A stretch of DNA of 64,000 nucleotides from Thomasclavelia ramosa DSM 1402 (GTDB taxonomy: Bacteria > Bacillota_I > Bacilli_A > Erysipelotrichales > Coprobacillaceae): NCBI RefSeq assembly GCF_014131695.1, contig NZ_CP036346.1:1798001-1862000 (forward strand). The letters are read 5' to 3'. A program made the translations under genes and the position numbers. Position 1 is the stretch's first letter, and each line of letters opens with the position of its first letter. Shown piece by piece: positions 23,630-32,662 of the stretch. The notes beneath the pieces are model-generated. The model saw nothing but the letters and a program-made list of their open reading frames with translations, was not told the DNA's origin and did not search any database.

Positions 23630-24946
23630 CTATTCTTGTAGCAATTCTTTTTTCTTAGCATTTTTTAATAAATCACGATCTAACACTTTTACAAATGGGA
23701 AATAAATAGCAGTAGCAACAGCAAAATTGACAATTTGAAGAATCAATGCGTTCCATCCCCCTGCTATCCAGCCAGAAATAAATACTGGTGTTGTCCAAGG
23801 AATCTCAATCCCCTGTAATAATGGTACAAGACCTAAACTCATTGCCAGATATGTCGTAACACATAAAACTATTGGTACTATTACAAATGGTATCATCATT
23901 ATAGGGTTTAAGACAATAGGTATCCCAAAAATAACCGGTTCATTAATATTAAATATAGCAGCTGGTCCAGATAACTTAGCAACTGTCTTTAATTCTGGAC
24001 TCTTTGCCCCAAACCAAATAGAAACAAGCAATGATAATGTTGCTCCCGTTCCTCCTGCAATTAAATATACATCTCTAAATTGTTGACAAATAATATTAAT
24101 TGGCTCTTTACCAGCTTGGACTAGAGCTAGATTTTCTGCTGATAAACCGCGCCAAATTGGACCCATAATAGCACTAACGACGTTATCACCATGAACTCCG
24201 AAGCACCAAAATAAACCAATTAGCCCCTCACTGATCATCTGTGATGGCAATGAATTTCCTAGTGCAGATAACGGCTGTTGTAAACATTGATAAATTAAAT
24301 CAAATACAGTTGCATATGGTGTATATTCAAAAATAACTTTAATTAAAAATACTACTGTTAAGATAATTGCCGCAGGAATTAATGAAGAAAATGAGCGACT
24401 TACAGCCGGCGGAACAGAATCAGGCATTTTAATTACCCATCCTCTTTCTTTGATCCAATGATAACTCTCAACTGTCAAAATAGTACAAATCATTGCAACA
24501 AACAAACCTGCAGCTCCAAGATATCCCATAGGAATAACTCCCCCTGAAGTGACTGTTTCACCAGCTTCAGTTGTCAATGTAATTGTAAAATTATTTAACA
24601 ATAAAAACGTAATAATTGGTAAAATCAATGCACTTGTATCTTTAATATGATGATATTCTAACAATGATTTAGCAATTCCAATAATTACAAGCAGTGCCAT
24701 AATATTAAAAGTCGGTTCTAACAAATAACCCAACTTAGCAATATTTTCAGCACCAAAAATACTTCCTAAAAAATTATTTAAAGCTTCCGAAGGTAAATTT
24801 GATAACAACAAGAATATTGAACCAATGATTAAAAAAGGCATGATGCTCGTGAAGCCCTCACGAATTGCACTTAAATAACGGTTTTGTTCAACCTTCTCAG
24901 CAATTGGCATTAGAGTTTTCTCTAACATTTGTGTAAATCTATCCAT
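23630..24946 (-). CDS. PTS EIIC, lactose/cellobiose/chitobiose family
   Basis: A 438-residue membrane permease with about ten segments, related to the EIIC at 12589. FNINEPVIFGIPIVLNPI near residue 335 is the sugar-binding NEP motif. Phosphate would arrive from the EIIA-EIIB fusion encoded upstream at 25053. It is 9 bases before nagB, so the two are one transcript. A LicR-type operator at 25014-25037 lies in its promoter region. The cargo is likely cellobiose or a glucosamine-containing disaccharide, given nagB and GH4. Confidence 0.93.
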   Translation of the reverse strand: MDRFTQMLEKTLMPIAEKVEQNRYLSAIREGFTSIMPFLIIGSIFLLLSNLPSEALNNFLGSIFGAENIAKLGYLLEPTFNIMALLVIIGIAKSLLEYHHIKDTSALILPIITFLLLNNFTITLTTEAGETVTSGGVIPMGYLGAAGLFVAMICTILTVESYHWIKERGWVIKMPDSVPPAVSRSFSSLIPAAIILTVVFLIKVIFEYTPYATVFDLIYQCLQQPLSALGNSLPSQMISEGLIGLFWCFGVHGDNVVSAIMGPIWRGLSAENLALVQAGKEPINIICQQFRDVYLIAGGTGATLSLLVSIWFGAKSPELKTVAKLSGPAAIFNINEPVIFGIPIVLNPIMMIPFVIVPIVLCVTTYLAMSLGLVPLLQGIEIPWTTPVFISGWIAGGWNALILQIVNFAVATAIYFPFVKVLDRDLLKNAKKKELLQE

Positions 24947-25013
24947 AATAGTTTCCTCCCTTTCTTTACAATTACATTATATTATTTATAAATGAAAGTT
25001 ACCTTACACATAA

Positions 25014-25037
25014 TTTCGCTATACTTAGAGCAATTCT
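25014..25037. promoter_or_regulatory. LicR-type operator, copy 1
   Basis: TTTCGCTATACTTAGAGCAATTCT (19 of 24 positions shared with 27663-27686) lies in the leader of the EIIC-nagB-GH4 operon. The second copy lies before the LicR-type regulator gene. A shared site of this length before regulator and target is a strong sign of a specific operator. Confidence 0.65.
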
Positions 25038-25052
25038 ATGCAAACTCTGGCT

Positions 25053-25703
25053 CTAATGCTTGATTTTCATAAATAATTCTTTTGCTTGATTATAAATTTT
25101 TTGGCCATCCAACTTCCCATATGCTTTCATATCGATTAGTCCTACTATTTGTGTACGCAGCGTCATCATTCGTTCAATTACAGGCATTCGATAACGGATC
25201 TGTGGACTCACCAAAACAACATCATAATCACCTATCACACCTACTAGTTCTTCAAACGATGATGATTCAATATAATCCCCTTCATCAGCATATAAATACA
25301 TTGTTTGTACTAACAAACTTGTTGACATCCCCTGTCCGCATACAAGCAATACTCGCATATTTTTTTGTTTTTGAAAATTTTCTATACCTAAATATGTTTT
25401 TATTTCTTGAACTTGCTCATAAAGACTAATAATTTCTTTTGCCATTTCTAATTGTGTTTGTGCCCCACAAAGATGATCTTGAGCATGAACTAAAAGCATA
25501 TTTGGATTAAAATGATCTACTTTTGCACTTTTAGCTAACAATTTTGATTGAATTTTATGCGCTAATAATAACTCTTCTTGAGCCTCGTTCATTTTAAAAT
25601 CTGCTTCTTGAATATCCCCCTGACGAGCATATTCAATTGCTTCCATCGAAGATGATTTAGAATTTCCAGAATGTAAAATTAATTCAAAACTTGTTTCATT
25701 CAT
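25053..25703 (-). CDS. PTS EIIA-EIIB fusion, lactose/cellobiose family
   Basis: A 216-residue cytoplasmic fusion. Residues 1-105 are an EIIA of the three-helix trimer type: ILHSGNSKSSSMEAI and LLVHAQDHLCGAQ, with the phosphorylated His73 and the metal-site HxxxH pair. Residues 115-216 are EIIB with Cys122 in VCGQGMSTSLL and VSPQIRYRMP. The order IIA-IIB is less common than separate genes. Phosphate runs HPr to IIA to IIB to the sugar bound in EIIC. It lies 15 bases downstream of the LicR-type regulator and upstream of EIIC, with a promoter region between them. Confidence 0.93.
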   Translation of the reverse strand: MNETSFELILHSGNSKSSSMEAIEYARQGDIQEADFKMNEAQEELLLAHKIQSKLLAKSAKVDHFNPNMLLVHAQDHLCGAQTQLEMAKEIISLYEQVQEIKTYLGIENFQKQKNMRVLLVCGQGMSTSLLVQTMYLYADEGDYIESSSFEELVGVIGDYDVVLVSPQIRYRMPVIERMMTLRTQIVGLIDMKAYGKLDGQKIYNQAKELFMKIKH

Positions 25704-25717
25704 CTTTTCTCTCCCCC

Positions 25718-27604
25718 TTATCCAATCAGTTTTCCTAAATTCTTTGTAAAAGTTTGATAATCACCTCTACAAATAACATCTTGAACACTTTGCTGATCCA
25801 TCATAAATTTTGAAATACACTCAAATAATACTCTTAAATCTTTTTGATTTCCTTTTTCAACACAAATCAAAAAAATCAATTGTGCCTTTTGCTTCGACCA
25901 TACGATCGGTTTATCTAAAATAGCGGTAATAACAATCGTTTTTTGAGAAATCAAATGATCAGGATGCGGTAAAGCAATCAGCTGTCCATATGCCGTACTG
26001 CCTAATTCCTCGCGACGAATACATGATTGAAACAAGTCTTCTTCAAACTCATTATATTTATTTGCAACTTCACACATCAATTGAATAACTTCTTTTTGAT
26101 TTTTGGCATCAATCATGCCCATAAAACACTCCTCTTTAAAATACTTTAATAATTCACCTGCTTCACTTTGACCTTGTAAAGAATTTTTTATTCTTTGAAT
26201 ATCTTTTTGATCAATAAAAAAATTTATTCTTAAAGCTCGTTTAGGAATCAGTGGATGATTCAAAAATGTTGCAAAAATACAGTCATAATCATCTAAATTA
26301 TATTGTGGTATCTCTAACGCATTGATAATCTCTAAATCACTGATCATTTCATTAAACTCTTTTAAAAAAGTATGTTGAATCATTAAATAATCGCCTCTAC
26401 GAGCATTACAAATTATTAAGACTTTTTTAGGATTAATTTTATTTTCTTTTTTTGAAAGCGATAAAGAAAAATGCACTGCTAAATAACCTACCTCATCACT
26501 GCTTAGTTGATAATGTTTTTGTTCACTGATATACGATGCCGCAATAACTGCCACATCATACGCTAAAGGATAATTCGCCTGAATATCTTGAATCATTGTA
26601 TTTTGTAATTGCATTTGGCTTTCTAGCCGAACTAATAAGGGCACCAGATGTAAAGCCAATGAAATCTTCAATTCAACATCACCATAAAAATCAATATCAG
26701 TTTTAATCTTAATTTCCTCCAACATGCCATTAACAAAATAATCGATTTCTTTGCTGATTAAATCATTTTCTTCATAACTACGCTTTCCAAGTAGATGAAT
26801 TGCTAAAAAAGATATTTCATTTTCAGTAACAATAAAATGATATATTGAAGCTAATTCATCCAAAATTTTTTTGGCAATTACATGCTCATGCCCATATTGC
26901 CTTGCCATTTGTGGATTATCAATGTATATTCCATGCTGCATTCGTTGAATTGAAACACATATGTGTAAAACCAAGTTTTGTAAGACCACATCGCTAATCC
27001 GATATTTTGCTTTCATCAGACTATCAACAACTATATCACTTATAGTAGCTAGCCATTCCTTTTTAATTGTTGAATGTCCTAATTGCAATTCTAATTGCTC
27101 TTTAATAATACAATCTCTTTTATCCTTCTCTAAGCCAACAACAATCATGCCATAATTAGGCTTATGTTCTATTTTTAATTGATATTTTTCGAGAACTCTC
27201 TTGACTATCTTTAAATCACTTGAAACACTGGATCGTGAAACATACATTTGACTAGCCAAATCATCCGCTTTAACAAAATGATTATCAGATAATAATGTAC
27301 TTAAAATATATGTAATTCGATAACCCTGATTATTAAAATCTTTTTTATCATCACTTTCTAATAATAACTGTTTAAAATCATTATATTCTTGTTGATCATG
27401 GATAATCAGATTATATCCTTTGCTTGTCATTGAAATAATTTCTAGTTGATATTTTTCTAAAATTATTTTCATCTCTTTTACTGTATTTTGTAATGTTTTC
27501 AAACTACAATTTACTTTATTAGCTAATTCAATCCCTTTAATAAAACTATTTTTATTCTCATCTAAGCATAAAAATATTTGTTTCTGTCGTTCATTTAGCA
27601 TCAT
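25718..27604 (-). CDS. LicR/MtlR-type PTS-controlled transcriptional activator
   Basis: A 628-residue regulator. Two N-terminal helix-turn-helices (SFIKGIELANKVNCSLKTLQ and FVKADDLASQMYVSRSSVSS), two PRD domains near 200-300 and 310-400, an EIIB-like domain near 405-500 (VLIICNARRGDYLM; the usual Cys is present in IICNA) and an EIIA-like domain near 505-628 with ALPHPDH. PTS phosphorylation of the PRD His residues would couple activity to sugar flow. It is the first gene of the operon containing the EIIA-EIIB fusion, EIIC, nagB and GH4, and its own promoter holds operator copy 2. Confidence 0.93.
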   Translation of the reverse strand: MMLNERQKQIFLCLDENKNSFIKGIELANKVNCSLKTLQNTVKEMKIILEKYQLEIISMTSKGYNLIIHDQQEYNDFKQLLLESDDKKDFNNQGYRITYILSTLLSDNHFVKADDLASQMYVSRSSVSSDLKIVKRVLEKYQLKIEHKPNYGMIVVGLEKDKRDCIIKEQLELQLGHSTIKKEWLATISDIVVDSLMKAKYRISDVVLQNLVLHICVSIQRMQHGIYIDNPQMARQYGHEHVIAKKILDELASIYHFIVTENEISFLAIHLLGKRSYEENDLISKEIDYFVNGMLEEIKIKTDIDFYGDVELKISLALHLVPLLVRLESQMQLQNTMIQDIQANYPLAYDVAVIAASYISEQKHYQLSSDEVGYLAVHFSLSLSKKENKINPKKVLIICNARRGDYLMIQHTFLKEFNEMISDLEIINALEIPQYNLDDYDCIFATFLNHPLIPKRALRINFFIDQKDIQRIKNSLQGQSEAGELLKYFKEECFMGMIDAKNQKEVIQLMCEVANKYNEFEEDLFQSCIRREELGSTAYGQLIALPHPDHLISQKTIVITAILDKPIVWSKQKAQLIFLICVEKGNQKDLRVLFECISKFMMDQQSVQDVICRGDYQTFTKNLGKLIG

Positions 27605-27662
27605 AATCTCTCCTTATCCATAATAAATATACTCTATTAATAATTATTTGTCCTTGCAGTCT

Positions 27663-27686
27663 TTTCGCCAAGCTTAGAGTAATTTT
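27663..27686. promoter_or_regulatory. LicR-type operator, copy 2
   Basis: TTTCGCCAAGCTTAGAGTAATTTT aligns without gaps to the site at 25014-25037 and lies between the LicR-type gene (minus strand) and the RDD gene (plus strand). The core CTTAGAG and the TTTCGC flank are identical in both copies. Confidence 0.65.
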
Positions 27687-27753
27687 CTGTAAGGATATTT
27701 TAAAAGAATTGTCTATACTAAAATTATAAGAAGATTCTTAAGGAGCGTCAATC

Positions 27754-28323
27754 ATGAAAAGAATATTTAACCATTCATCAGTACATAATCACCAAGCACC
27801 ATTTGTTAAACGACTAATTGCATATTTTATTGACTGGTATATCATCAGTGTCATGACAATTTTACCTATAAACTTGATTTATAGCATTATCTATCATCAA
27901 AAGAATTTTACTAGTTCAATTGTCAATCTTCCTCTAATTCCCGCAATTAGTGCATTTTTAATAGGCTTACTGCTCTCTTTACTATATTTAGTTTATTTTC
28001 CTTACAAATATAATGGTCAAACAATTGGTAAAAAAATCTTTGGTTTAAAAATTGTTAAGAATAATGAAATTAATATTGATTTAAAAACTTTATTAATTAG
28101 AAATGGAGTTGGATTAATTTTAATTGAAGGTACATTTTATAGCTGCTCAATCTATTTTTGGGAACTGATAAACATTATCTTTGAAGCATCAATAGCTTCA
28201 TTTGCATTATCAATTTTAGGAATAGTATCGTTTATTTCAATGTTTATGAGCCTCCTTAATTCTAATCATCGTATGTTGCATGATTATCTTTCAAAAACTA
28301 GTGTGGTCACGGTTCATAAATAA
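27754..28323 (+). CDS. RDD-family membrane protein
   Basis: A 189-residue integral membrane protein of the RDD family: FVKRLIAYFIDWYIISV opens with the conserved Arg and Asp, followed by a second segment near 60-82, GQTIGKKIFGLKIV as the cytoplasmic family motif, and two later segments near 100-120 and 130-155. RDD proteins are small channel-like or accessory transport proteins, some linked to sodium or compatible-solute exchange; the job here is unknown. It is divergent from the LicR regulator and ends at a strong terminator. Confidence 0.85.
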   Translation: MKRIFNHSSVHNHQAPFVKRLIAYFIDWYIISVMTILPINLIYSIIYHQKNFTSSIVNLPLIPAISAFLIGLLLSLLYLVYFPYKYNGQTIGKKIFGLKIVKNNEINIDLKTLLIRNGVGLILIEGTFYSCSIYFWELINIIFEASIASFALSILGIVSFISMFMSLLNSNHRMLHDYLSKTSVVTVHK

Positions 28324-28326
28324 CAA

Positions 28327-28364
28327 AAATGGTAGCAAGTTTATTTACAAACTTGCTACCATTT
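28327..28364 (+). terminator. Strong intrinsic terminator after RDD gene
   Basis: Two perfect 16-base arms, AAATGGTAGCAAGTTT and AAACTTGCTACCATTT, with a 6-base loop, 3 bases after the RDD stop codon. Confidence 0.9.
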
Positions 28365-28380
28365 CTTATTTTGAAAATGA

Positions 28381-29229
28381 TTAAAAATCAAATTCATCCG
28401 CCCATGCAAAATAAGCCGATTCTTCAAGATTTGGTGTATATGGATTGATATCAATATAAGGGATACTAACTATCTCTGTTTGATAATCGATTACGATGAC
28501 TTCTACAACACTTAAAGCAATTGGATATTGAAATCTTATACTGAGCATTTTTTGTAACCAATTTACTAATGATAAATAAGTATCAGCAATATTAGAAAAA
28601 TCTCCATATATCACCATACAAGCCATTATTTCAACAGCTGAGGTGTATCGAAATTTAAAAAGCTTCTCGATAGTGACAGCTTTTTAAATTTCGATACTCA
28701 CAATTCTACATCAACATCATATTCACGGTAATCTTCATCATAATAAATTGAAAAATATTTTGCTGAAACATCTCTTCTATGCTCAGCAGTAAAGTTTAAT
28801 AATTCTTCCTACAACTTACTTTCAGCATAATAATCAGAAATTATTTTTCTAAATGAAAGTACAAAATAACTTGGAGTTTATTTTATTAGAACATTATAAT
28901 TCATCCCATTTTTATTACCTAATAATTCTTTTTTTGCTAATTCGATTTTTTAATTTTACTTGTTCCTCCAATATATTTTTGCTCCAGTTATTCAATAATA
29001 AACTGATTTCCTTGGTTATTTAAAACAAGTGCTATCTCTGTTAATTAAATCCACTACCTTACAAATATATAATTTTATTTAAGCGAAGAATTTGTTCACT
29101 TGAATACATGGCGCGATATCCAGTTGTTTAATCAACTGCAGCCAGTTTTAAAAGTCCCATTTCATCATAATATCTTAACATTCTAACAGTAGCCTATGTT
29201 AATTTAGAAAACGCTCCAATTTTAAACAT
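28381..29229 (-). pseudogene. MerR-family regulator with GyrI-like effector domain, decayed
   Basis: From an ATG at 29229 the reverse strand reads MFKIGAFSKLT, a TAG, then ATVRMLRYYDEMGLLK, the MerR winged helix, another stop (VD-stop-TTGYRAMYSS), and QILRLNKI. Scattered fragments of the effector-binding domain follow, ending in MACMVIYGDFSNIADTYL and a TAA at 28381. Stops and frameshifts disable it. A 53-bp palindromic element at 28645-28697 lies where part of the effector domain should be, so that stretch was replaced rather than only mutated. Confidence 0.75.
28645..28697. repeat. Perfect 20-bp inverted repeat inside the MerR pseudogene
   Basis: The arms gtatcgaaatttaaaaagct (28645-28664) and agctttttaaatttcgatac (28678-28697) are exact reverse complements, separated by 13 bases. 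It would fold into one long stem. It interrupts the reading frame of a decayed regulator and has no T tail after it, so it looks like a mobile palindrome (a MITE or REP-like remnant) rather than a terminator. No further copy was seen in the window. Confidence 0.7.
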
Positions 29230-29797
29230 GATTTCATCCATCTTTACAATATTTCCTTCTGTGTATTTATCAATAAAATCAAAATATTCTATTTCATGAT
29301 CAGCATAATACTGTTCATCAATTTGATCTAATTGATTACTGATTTCTTGATTTGAGTACATCTCGATTCGTTTATTTGGGTAGATATTAATTGCAGCTTG
29401 TAAATAATCTTTACTTATCGTTAGTTCCAAATCTCTAAAAGCTTCAAGCGTAAAATCAGAATGATGATAATAATTTGAAATAAACTGCTCAACTCCCCCC
29501 ACATTCAACTTCCATATGAAAATTATAGAGAAACCAAAAATTTTGCTCTACCAGAGTACAATCATTAAACCGTTCACCATAATTAGATTTTTCGTCAATT
29601 AATGTAAAGAGATTAAATAATCTTTCTTCCCTCTCTTGAACTATAATTTCTGTGATTGACAAATCAGGATTATAACCATTAAGTAGATAATTAAATAATT
29701 CTCCATCTTCATCAGATAATCAAGGCTTATTTAATAAAAAATAACCAATCCCTAATAGACATATGACTATTCCCATAATAATTGTTTTCTTCTGCAT
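29194..29797 (-). pseudogene. Membrane-anchored DMP19/DUF4375-like protein, broken
   Basis: From ATG at 29797 the reverse strand reads MQKKTIIMGIVICLLGIGYF, an N-terminal membrane anchor, then LNKP, a TGA, and LSDEDGELFNYLL in frame. A frameshift at a GGGGGG run near 29505 moves the reading to GGVEQFISNYYHHSDFTLEAF, which matches the DMP19/DUF4375 fold (short helical pairs; wider family of uncertain function). The shifted frame then runs into the first residues of the MerR pseudogene. Both a nonsense codon and a homopolymer frameshift are present. Confidence 0.55.
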
Positions 29798-29817
29798 TAT
29801 TTCTTCCCTTCCAGCCT

Positions 29818-30585
29818 TTATATCACTATTCTATTCATAGTCTCATCAAGAAACAAAAAATGACCTCTGCCTTGACACAAATGGAGTTCTACAAATGAAA
29901 ACTGTGATAAGATTTGCGCAGTTTTTCGAATATTTTTAAAACTGGCTTGACTATAAATTATATTAACCGGGCAGTTGATTTGTTGACATCGCTTAATATG
30001 ATTTTGTTTTTCATACTCATTCATAAGCTTTAAATAAAATGAATTAACAGTACGATTCCATTCCCTTGACGATATTCTTATTCGTTCTGATGAACTAATG
30101 TTTTTGAATTTCGTACAACATTCTAATATTTTAAATAACTTAATCTGCTTTTGAAATATTCGATAGCCGCTGCAGTATCCTGGCAACAGTGTCAACCATA
30201 ACCATTTCGGTAAATAAATCATTGTTTCTATCAAAATTAAACGCTCAATAAAATATGGATTACGAATCGCAAAATCAAGTGCAAATACACCCCCTAAACA
30301 ATATCCAACAATAGTACAAGATTTGATATTTTCGCACTTCACTAATTTTAATACCAGCTGATTAAATACTACCATATTAAAATTCTTTGTTTCTATCGAA
30401 GAATCCCCATATCCGCATAAATCAACTAAAACCAAAGAATAATTTTTTAATAAATGTTGCAGTTGATCTGTTTTATACATTTCTCTAGTCATATTCATTC
30501 CATGAAAACAAATACAGACTGGTTTATTTAAATTTTCAATTTCATAGCAAAGAATATTTCCTAAATAAGTCACTTGCTTTCTCAT
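29818..30585 (-). CDS. Alpha/beta hydrolase with Cys nucleophile
   Basis: A 255-residue soluble hydrolase. CICFHGMN is the oxyanion region and VDLCGYGDSS follows. The nucleophile elbow reads VGYCLGGVFALDFA, so Cys96 replaces the usual Ser, as in dienelactone hydrolase and PHA synthase. The catalytic His is in GRGHFLFLDE; the usual Asp position reads YSQASF, with no acidic residue. A thiol-based acyl transfer or hydrolysis is inferred, with no substrate. Its ATG overlaps the radical SAM stop codon by 4 bases, so the two are translationally coupled. Confidence 0.75.
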   Translation of the reverse strand: MRKQVTYLGNILCYEIENLNKPVCICFHGMNMTREMYKTDQLQHLLKNYSLVLVDLCGYGDSSIETKNFNMVVFNQLVLKLVKCENIKSCTIVGYCLGGVFALDFAIRNPYFIERLILIETMIYLPKWLWLTLLPGYCSGYRIFQKQIKLFKILECCTKFKNISSSERIRISSREWNRTVNSFYLKLMNEYEKQNHIKRCQQINCPVNIIYSQASFKNIRKTAQILSQFSFVELHLCQGRGHFLFLDETMNRIVI

Positions 30586-31790
30586 TTTTTATAACCTCGC
30601 ATTAGTTTATAAAATCGAGGTAATTGTTTACAAATATCACAATTTTTAGCAATACATTGACAATGCGGGCCATTTATTGCTTTTGACATTTTTACCCAAA
30701 TATATTGAATATTTTCATTCAACACATTTCCAAATGTCGGCTCAATAAAGTCACAGGGACCAAAATTACCATGTCCATCAATATATGAATGCTGTACTCC
30801 AGCTCCACAGCCAAATTGTTCAGCACTTTCAAAATATGGAAAGACACTGGCTTTAGGATATCGAGAATCTCTATTTAATGTAATATGCAATTGCTTTAAT
30901 TGTTCTTTTTCGTTATCAGTTAGAACTTCTTCCAATTTGTTTTTTAAAGCACCACAAGGTAAGGGCTCCATGATTCGCATTTCATCTATTTCTAATTTTT
31001 TTAAATACAGTGCCAGCTTTAAAATTCCTCCATTAATCAGTAATTCTCGTGTACATACCGTTTGACTCATTGTATAAAGCCCTGCCTTTTTAGCATTTTT
31101 AATAGCTTCAACAGCATAATCGTAAGCATGATCATTATGGCGCATTCCATTATGTCTTTGGGCATCTAAAGAATCGAGACTTATTGCAATACCAAATAAC
31201 CCCGCTTCTTTTAAAGCCAGAGCACGTTGATAAGTTAATTTATATCCGGTTGTAAAAATATAACTAACACTACGTTCATCAATACTTGCAATAAGCTCCT
31301 CTAAATCTTCACGCAATAAAGGTTCACCACCTGTAAAACCAATAATTGCTACACCTAATCTTTGTAATTGGGCAATGATTTTTTTTAATTCTAAAGTCGA
31401 AAATTGACTATTTGATGTGGCATCTTTCATAAACTTAGATGCACTGCAATGCCAGCAATGGTACATACATTTATCTGTAACAGCAATATATGTAGAAATC
31501 GGAGCCAGCCGAATCCCTTCAGTGTGATTAACAAAAAAATTTTTTCCTTTACCAGGAACCATCTTAACTACTGTCCTAAAAGCTTCAGTATTAATCGGTG
31601 GAATAAATGAATTCACTAAATAATAACCATCATGCTGGACTAAATGATCATTTATAATTATATTTAATCCACATTTTACCATATTTCTAACCTTATAATC
31701 TTCATGCTTGCGAAATTGGCAATGCAAATTTAAAAATGTTTTAATAATGTGGGGATTGATACACATTTTAATAATCATCCGTTTGTTCAC
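30582..31790 (-). CDS. Radical SAM protein with SPASM-like Cys-rich C-terminus
   Basis: A 402-residue radical SAM enzyme. CMYHCWHC (Cys108, Cys112, Cys115) binds the SAM [4Fe-4S] cluster, and GFTGGEPLLR is the SAM-contacting motif. The C-terminus has Cys328 (FGCGAG), Cys346 (GPCDF), Cys377, Cys379, Cys384 and Cys387 (CQCIAKNCDIC), enough for one or two auxiliary clusters of the SPASM/twitch kind used to modify peptides or sugars. The N-terminal 95 residues resemble no family I know. It lies between a methyltransferase and a Cys-hydrolase in one coupled operon; substrate unknown, no precursor peptide seen. Confidence 0.85.
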   Translation of the reverse strand: MNKRMIIKMCINPHIIKTFLNLHCQFRKHEDYKVRNMVKCGLNIIINDHLVQHDGYYLVNSFIPPINTEAFRTVVKMVPGKGKNFFVNHTEGIRLAPISTYIAVTDKCMYHCWHCSASKFMKDATSNSQFSTLELKKIIAQLQRLGVAIIGFTGGEPLLREDLEELIASIDERSVSYIFTTGYKLTYQRALALKEAGLFGIAISLDSLDAQRHNGMRHNDHAYDYAVEAIKNAKKAGLYTMSQTVCTRELLINGGILKLALYLKKLEIDEMRIMEPLPCGALKNKLEEVLTDNEKEQLKQLHITLNRDSRYPKASVFPYFESAEQFGCGAGVQHSYIDGHGNFGPCDFIEPTFGNVLNENIQYIWVKMSKAINGPHCQCIAKNCDICKQLPRFYKLMRGYKK

Positions 31791-31795
31791 TCAGG

Positions 31796-32662
31796 TCACC
31801 CCTTCTTAAATATTCCCATCACGAAATGATGAGTAATGCATGGTTTAGTAAAAAACTTCTGCAGCTGCTCAACAAGAGTATTAAAAATTTTTTCATTTTT
31901 CAAATCCAACATTGCATCATAACCAGCCAAAGCACCTGTTGAGGTAACAAATTTTGCGGCCCGATTCCAATCTGTGAAATAAAATTCTTGTTTTTTTGAA
32001 GTTACTCGACAATTTTTTAATCCTGCTTTTTTAGCCCAACGTTCCAATTGCTGCGCATTGTTTGGCATTGGTAAATCAAACATTAATTTATTAATTGAGC
32101 CTACATATTCAATTAATAATTTTGGATAAATTTTTCGAATTTGTGGCAATGTTTGCTGATCATTTACTAAGATATACAAATATCCCCCATTTTTTAATAA
32201 CCGCTGACATTGATTTAATACTTTTTGTGGTTGTTCGTACATCAATGCCCAAGTACATACGATTGCATCATAGCAACAACTTTCTTGTACCGTTAAAAAT
32301 TCAAGCATTCCTTTACACACTTTATTAATGCTTGAATTCTGACATTGTTTTAACATTTGCTTTGAAATATCCACAAGATCAATTGAATAATCATTATATT
32401 CTTGGATAAAATTTGAATTATAACCAGTTCCTCCAGCCAAGTCTAGAATACGGCCTTTAGAAATATGTTTGATTAGATGATTTAAAAGAATATCATTATA
32501 TGTATGCATTATTTTTAAATATTCTTGCTGATAAGTTTTACTAACCAGATCATAAGAATTGCCAATATCACTTCTAGTCACAATTTTTCTTGTTATAAAT
32601 AAATATCCTACCTTTATTCCTAAATGGAATAAACTAATTATTTTTCTTTTTTTAACATGCAT
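31796..32662 (-). CDS. Class I SAM-dependent methyltransferase (larger)
   Basis: A methyltransferase of about 288 residues. ILDLAGGTGYNSNFIQ is the SAM-binding loop, VDISKQMLKQC motif II and YDAIVCTWALMYEQP motif III; the C-terminal 90 residues form an extra domain. It starts inside the end of the smaller methyltransferase gene; ATG at 32662, with GGGA 7 bases before it, is preferred over GTG at 32674. The N-terminal 45 residues before the Rossmann fold are hydrophobic (IISLFHLGIKVGYLFIT) and could anchor it. It is 5 bases upstream of the radical SAM gene. Confidence 0.85.
   Translation of the reverse strand: MHVKKRKIISLFHLGIKVGYLFITRKIVTRSDIGNSYDLVSKTYQQEYLKIMHTYNDILLNHLIKHISKGRILDLAGGTGYNSNFIQEYNDYSIDLVDISKQMLKQCQNSSINKVCKGMLEFLTVQESCCYDAIVCTWALMYEQPQKVLNQCQRLLKNGGYLYILVNDQQTLPQIRKIYPKLLIEYVGSINKLMFDLPMPNNAQQLERWAKKAGLKNCRVTSKKQEFYFTDWNRAAKFVTSTGALAGYDAMLDLKNEKIFNTLVEQLQKFFTKPCITHHFVMGIFKKG

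Noticed and set aside
32095-32328. Plus-strand ORF opposite the methyltransferase
   Set aside because: It lies antisense to a gene with clear SAM motifs, so a separate function is not supported.
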